Positions 6,165-6,766 of a DNA stretch of 6,766 nucleotides are shown here, piece by piece (the first letter of the stretch is position 1; each line of letters opens with the position of its first letter). Position numbers and translations under genes: made by a program. The notes under the pieces are model-generated. The model did no database searches. It was not told the DNA's origin and was given only the letters and a program-made list of their open reading frames with translations. The DNA comes from Dehalococcoidia bacterium. Lineage in GTDB: Bacteria > Chloroflexota > Dehalococcoidia > Tepidiformales > Tepidiformaceae. The stretch lies in contig JALOAP010000168.1 of the NCBI GenBank assembly GCA_023228745.1, positions 1 to 6,766 of the forward strand, given 5' to 3'.

Positions 6165-6416
6165 CTAGGAGGCGCGGGCGGTCCGCTCCTCGCCGTCGCC
6201 CTTTGCGGCGGCCCGGGCGGTCTCGTATTCCTGGATGATGGCTTCGATGGCGGGGAGAAGGGGTCTTGGCACAGCGACGAGGCATTCGTCGGCCTGCGCC
6301 GCCCAGAACGCCTCGTCTTCTGCGGCGGCGTCTTCGTCTGAGTGATTCTCGTAGTGGGCGAGGATGCGCTGAATTTGTTCCCCGTCCCAACCCTCTCCGG
6401 GAGGCTACTGACTCAA
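6165..6416 (-). pseudogene. Antitoxin-like acidic partner gene interrupted by an amber codon at position 4
   Basis: A frame of 84 codons starting at TTG (6416-6414) reads MSQ, amber stop (6407-6405), then PPGEGWDGEQIQRILAHYE and on to ERTARAS, TAG (6167-6165). The TTG overlaps the TGA of the upstream small basic gene (TTGA), and AGGA (6427-6424) lies 7 bases before it, a coupled-start arrangement. After the amber codon all 79 codons are open and strongly protein-like: a GWD...RILAHYEN helix, an acidic stretch HSDEDAAAEDEAFW (25-38), and VAVPRPLLPAIEAIIQEYE (47-65), an amphipathic helix. From memory, small acidic proteins of the pattern PPGWDExRVxRVLxHYExQ...AEDEA...VPxxLVPxVRxLI follow DUF4258-like genes in Chloroflexota and cyanobacteria; this was not searched. 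No ATG, GTG or TTG lies in frame between the amber codon and the GTG far inside at V49. It may be a pseudogene, a base error, or initiated at a rare codon (ATT 6374-6372). Confidence 0.6.
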
Positions 6417-6691
6417 CGTTTCTTCCTGCGCTTCCGGCGGCGCAGTCCCGCGATAGTTTTCGGCCCAGGCGGGAAGGCTGTGATGACGGGTATCCCGGTG
6501 GGCCGTTCCGGATAGATGACGCGCAGCCACCGGCCTTCGCGAGTCTGACCGGACGCGATCATAGGCCCTTCGTTACCTGGGCGGCGCTCCAGCGGGGCGT
6601 CGAGGACGTCCACCACTGCCTCCTCCGTGACGTCGTGGTCGAGGCAGTGCGGCTCACCGGTGCGTGGATTGACATAGAACTCGATGTCCAT
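6413..6691 (-). CDS. Small basic BrnT/DUF4258-like protein, possible toxin of a two-gene module
   Basis: A 92-residue protein. It opens with strand MDIEFYVNPRTGEPHCLDH (1-19), then a short helix VTEEAVVDVLDAP (21-33), then ASGQTREGRWLRVIYPERPTGIPVITAF (46-73), and ends in a highly basic tail LRRRKRRKKR (83-92). The order of an H-x-V/I-x-E-E-x-V-x-x-V-L segment, a GxTxxGRxLRVxY strand pair and an I-T-A-F/Y strand matches the compact fold of BrnT-type and DUF4258 proteins, some of which are RelE-like ribonuclease toxins. Toxic activity is inference. It starts at ATG 6691, only 3 bases after the upstream gene's stop, and its TGA overlaps the TTG of the acidic partner gene, so the genes look co-translated. 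The Shine-Dalgarno before the ATG is weak, which fits coupling to the upstream gene. Confidence 0.7.
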   Translation of the reverse strand: MDIEFYVNPRTGEPHCLDHDVTEEAVVDVLDAPLERRPGNEGPMIASGQTREGRWLRVIYPERPTGIPVITAFPPGPKTIAGLRRRKRRKKR

Positions 6692-6694
6692 CCG

Positions 6695-6766
6695 CTACTG
6701 CTGGACGACGCCAATGCGGTGCCCGTCGGGTGTGAGGATTACGGCAATGTCCACTCCGCCCGGGGT
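6695..6766 (-). CDS. C-terminal end of an unidentified protein, possibly VOC/glyoxalase family
   Basis: The last 23 codons of a minus-strand gene cut by the window edge, ending TAG at 6697-6695. The residues GGVDIAVILTPDGHRIGVVQQ resemble the final strand of vicinal-oxygen-chelate proteins, whose C terminus often reads as a beta strand, then DPDG(N/H)xIxLxQ. The piece is too short for a firm family call. It lies 3 bases upstream of the small basic gene, so the three right-end genes probably form one transcription unit. Confidence 0.45.
   Translation of the reverse strand, partial: TPGGVDIAVILTPDGHRIGVVQQ

Noticed and set aside
5701..6390. Minus-strand frame beginning MGRGTNSAHPRPL, with poly-Arg
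   Set aside because: It starts at a TTG with a GGAGAGG upstream, but the protein is arginine-rich noise and runs through the pnp terminator and RGG tail; the -1 frame gives the coherent antitoxin-like protein.

Overview
This window is high-GC bacterial chromosome of housekeeping type: 15S-type ribosomal protein and PNPase genes, leucyl aminopeptidase, small metabolic genes and a small two-gene cassette. Gene style (high GC, TTG and GTG starts, a PNPase with a long Arg/Gly tail, a small Arg-rich toxin-like protein with an acidic partner) suggests Chloroflexota, possibly near Tepidiformia/Dehalococcoidia. That placement is a judgement from protein style, not a search result.

Layout: 1-822 (minus) holds the N-terminal 274 residues of leucyl aminopeptidase pepA, cut by the window edge. 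About 100 bp of divergent intergenic DNA separates it from a plus-strand PAP2-type membrane phosphatase (926-1750), whose 3' end runs through a short AGGACTYAG repeat. Next comes a minus-strand group read from 3178 down to 1773: a P-loop kinase-like ATPase, a small dimeric alpha/beta-barrel-like protein overlapping it by 4 bases (GTGA), and a flavin-reductase-domain protein.

Divergent from the kinase is the plus-strand rpsO-pnp pair. The two genes are split by an intrinsic terminator-like hairpin whose stem starts inside the last codons of rpsO. pnp encodes a complete PNPase with a roughly 119-residue disordered tail rich in RGG/RGD, and ends at a strong intrinsic terminator.

Converging on pnp, the minus-strand right end (6766 down to 6165) carries the last 23 codons of a possible VOC-family protein, then a 92-aa BrnT/DUF4258-like small basic protein, then an acidic partner frame overlapping it by TTGA. 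The partner frame has a good start context and strongly protein-like sequence, but its fourth codon is an amber stop. That pair, apparently a toxin-antitoxin-like module with a broken antitoxin-like member, and the PNPase tail are the most interesting observations. I see no tRNA, rRNA, CRISPR array or insertion sequence, and no gene-free stretch longer than about 160 bases.
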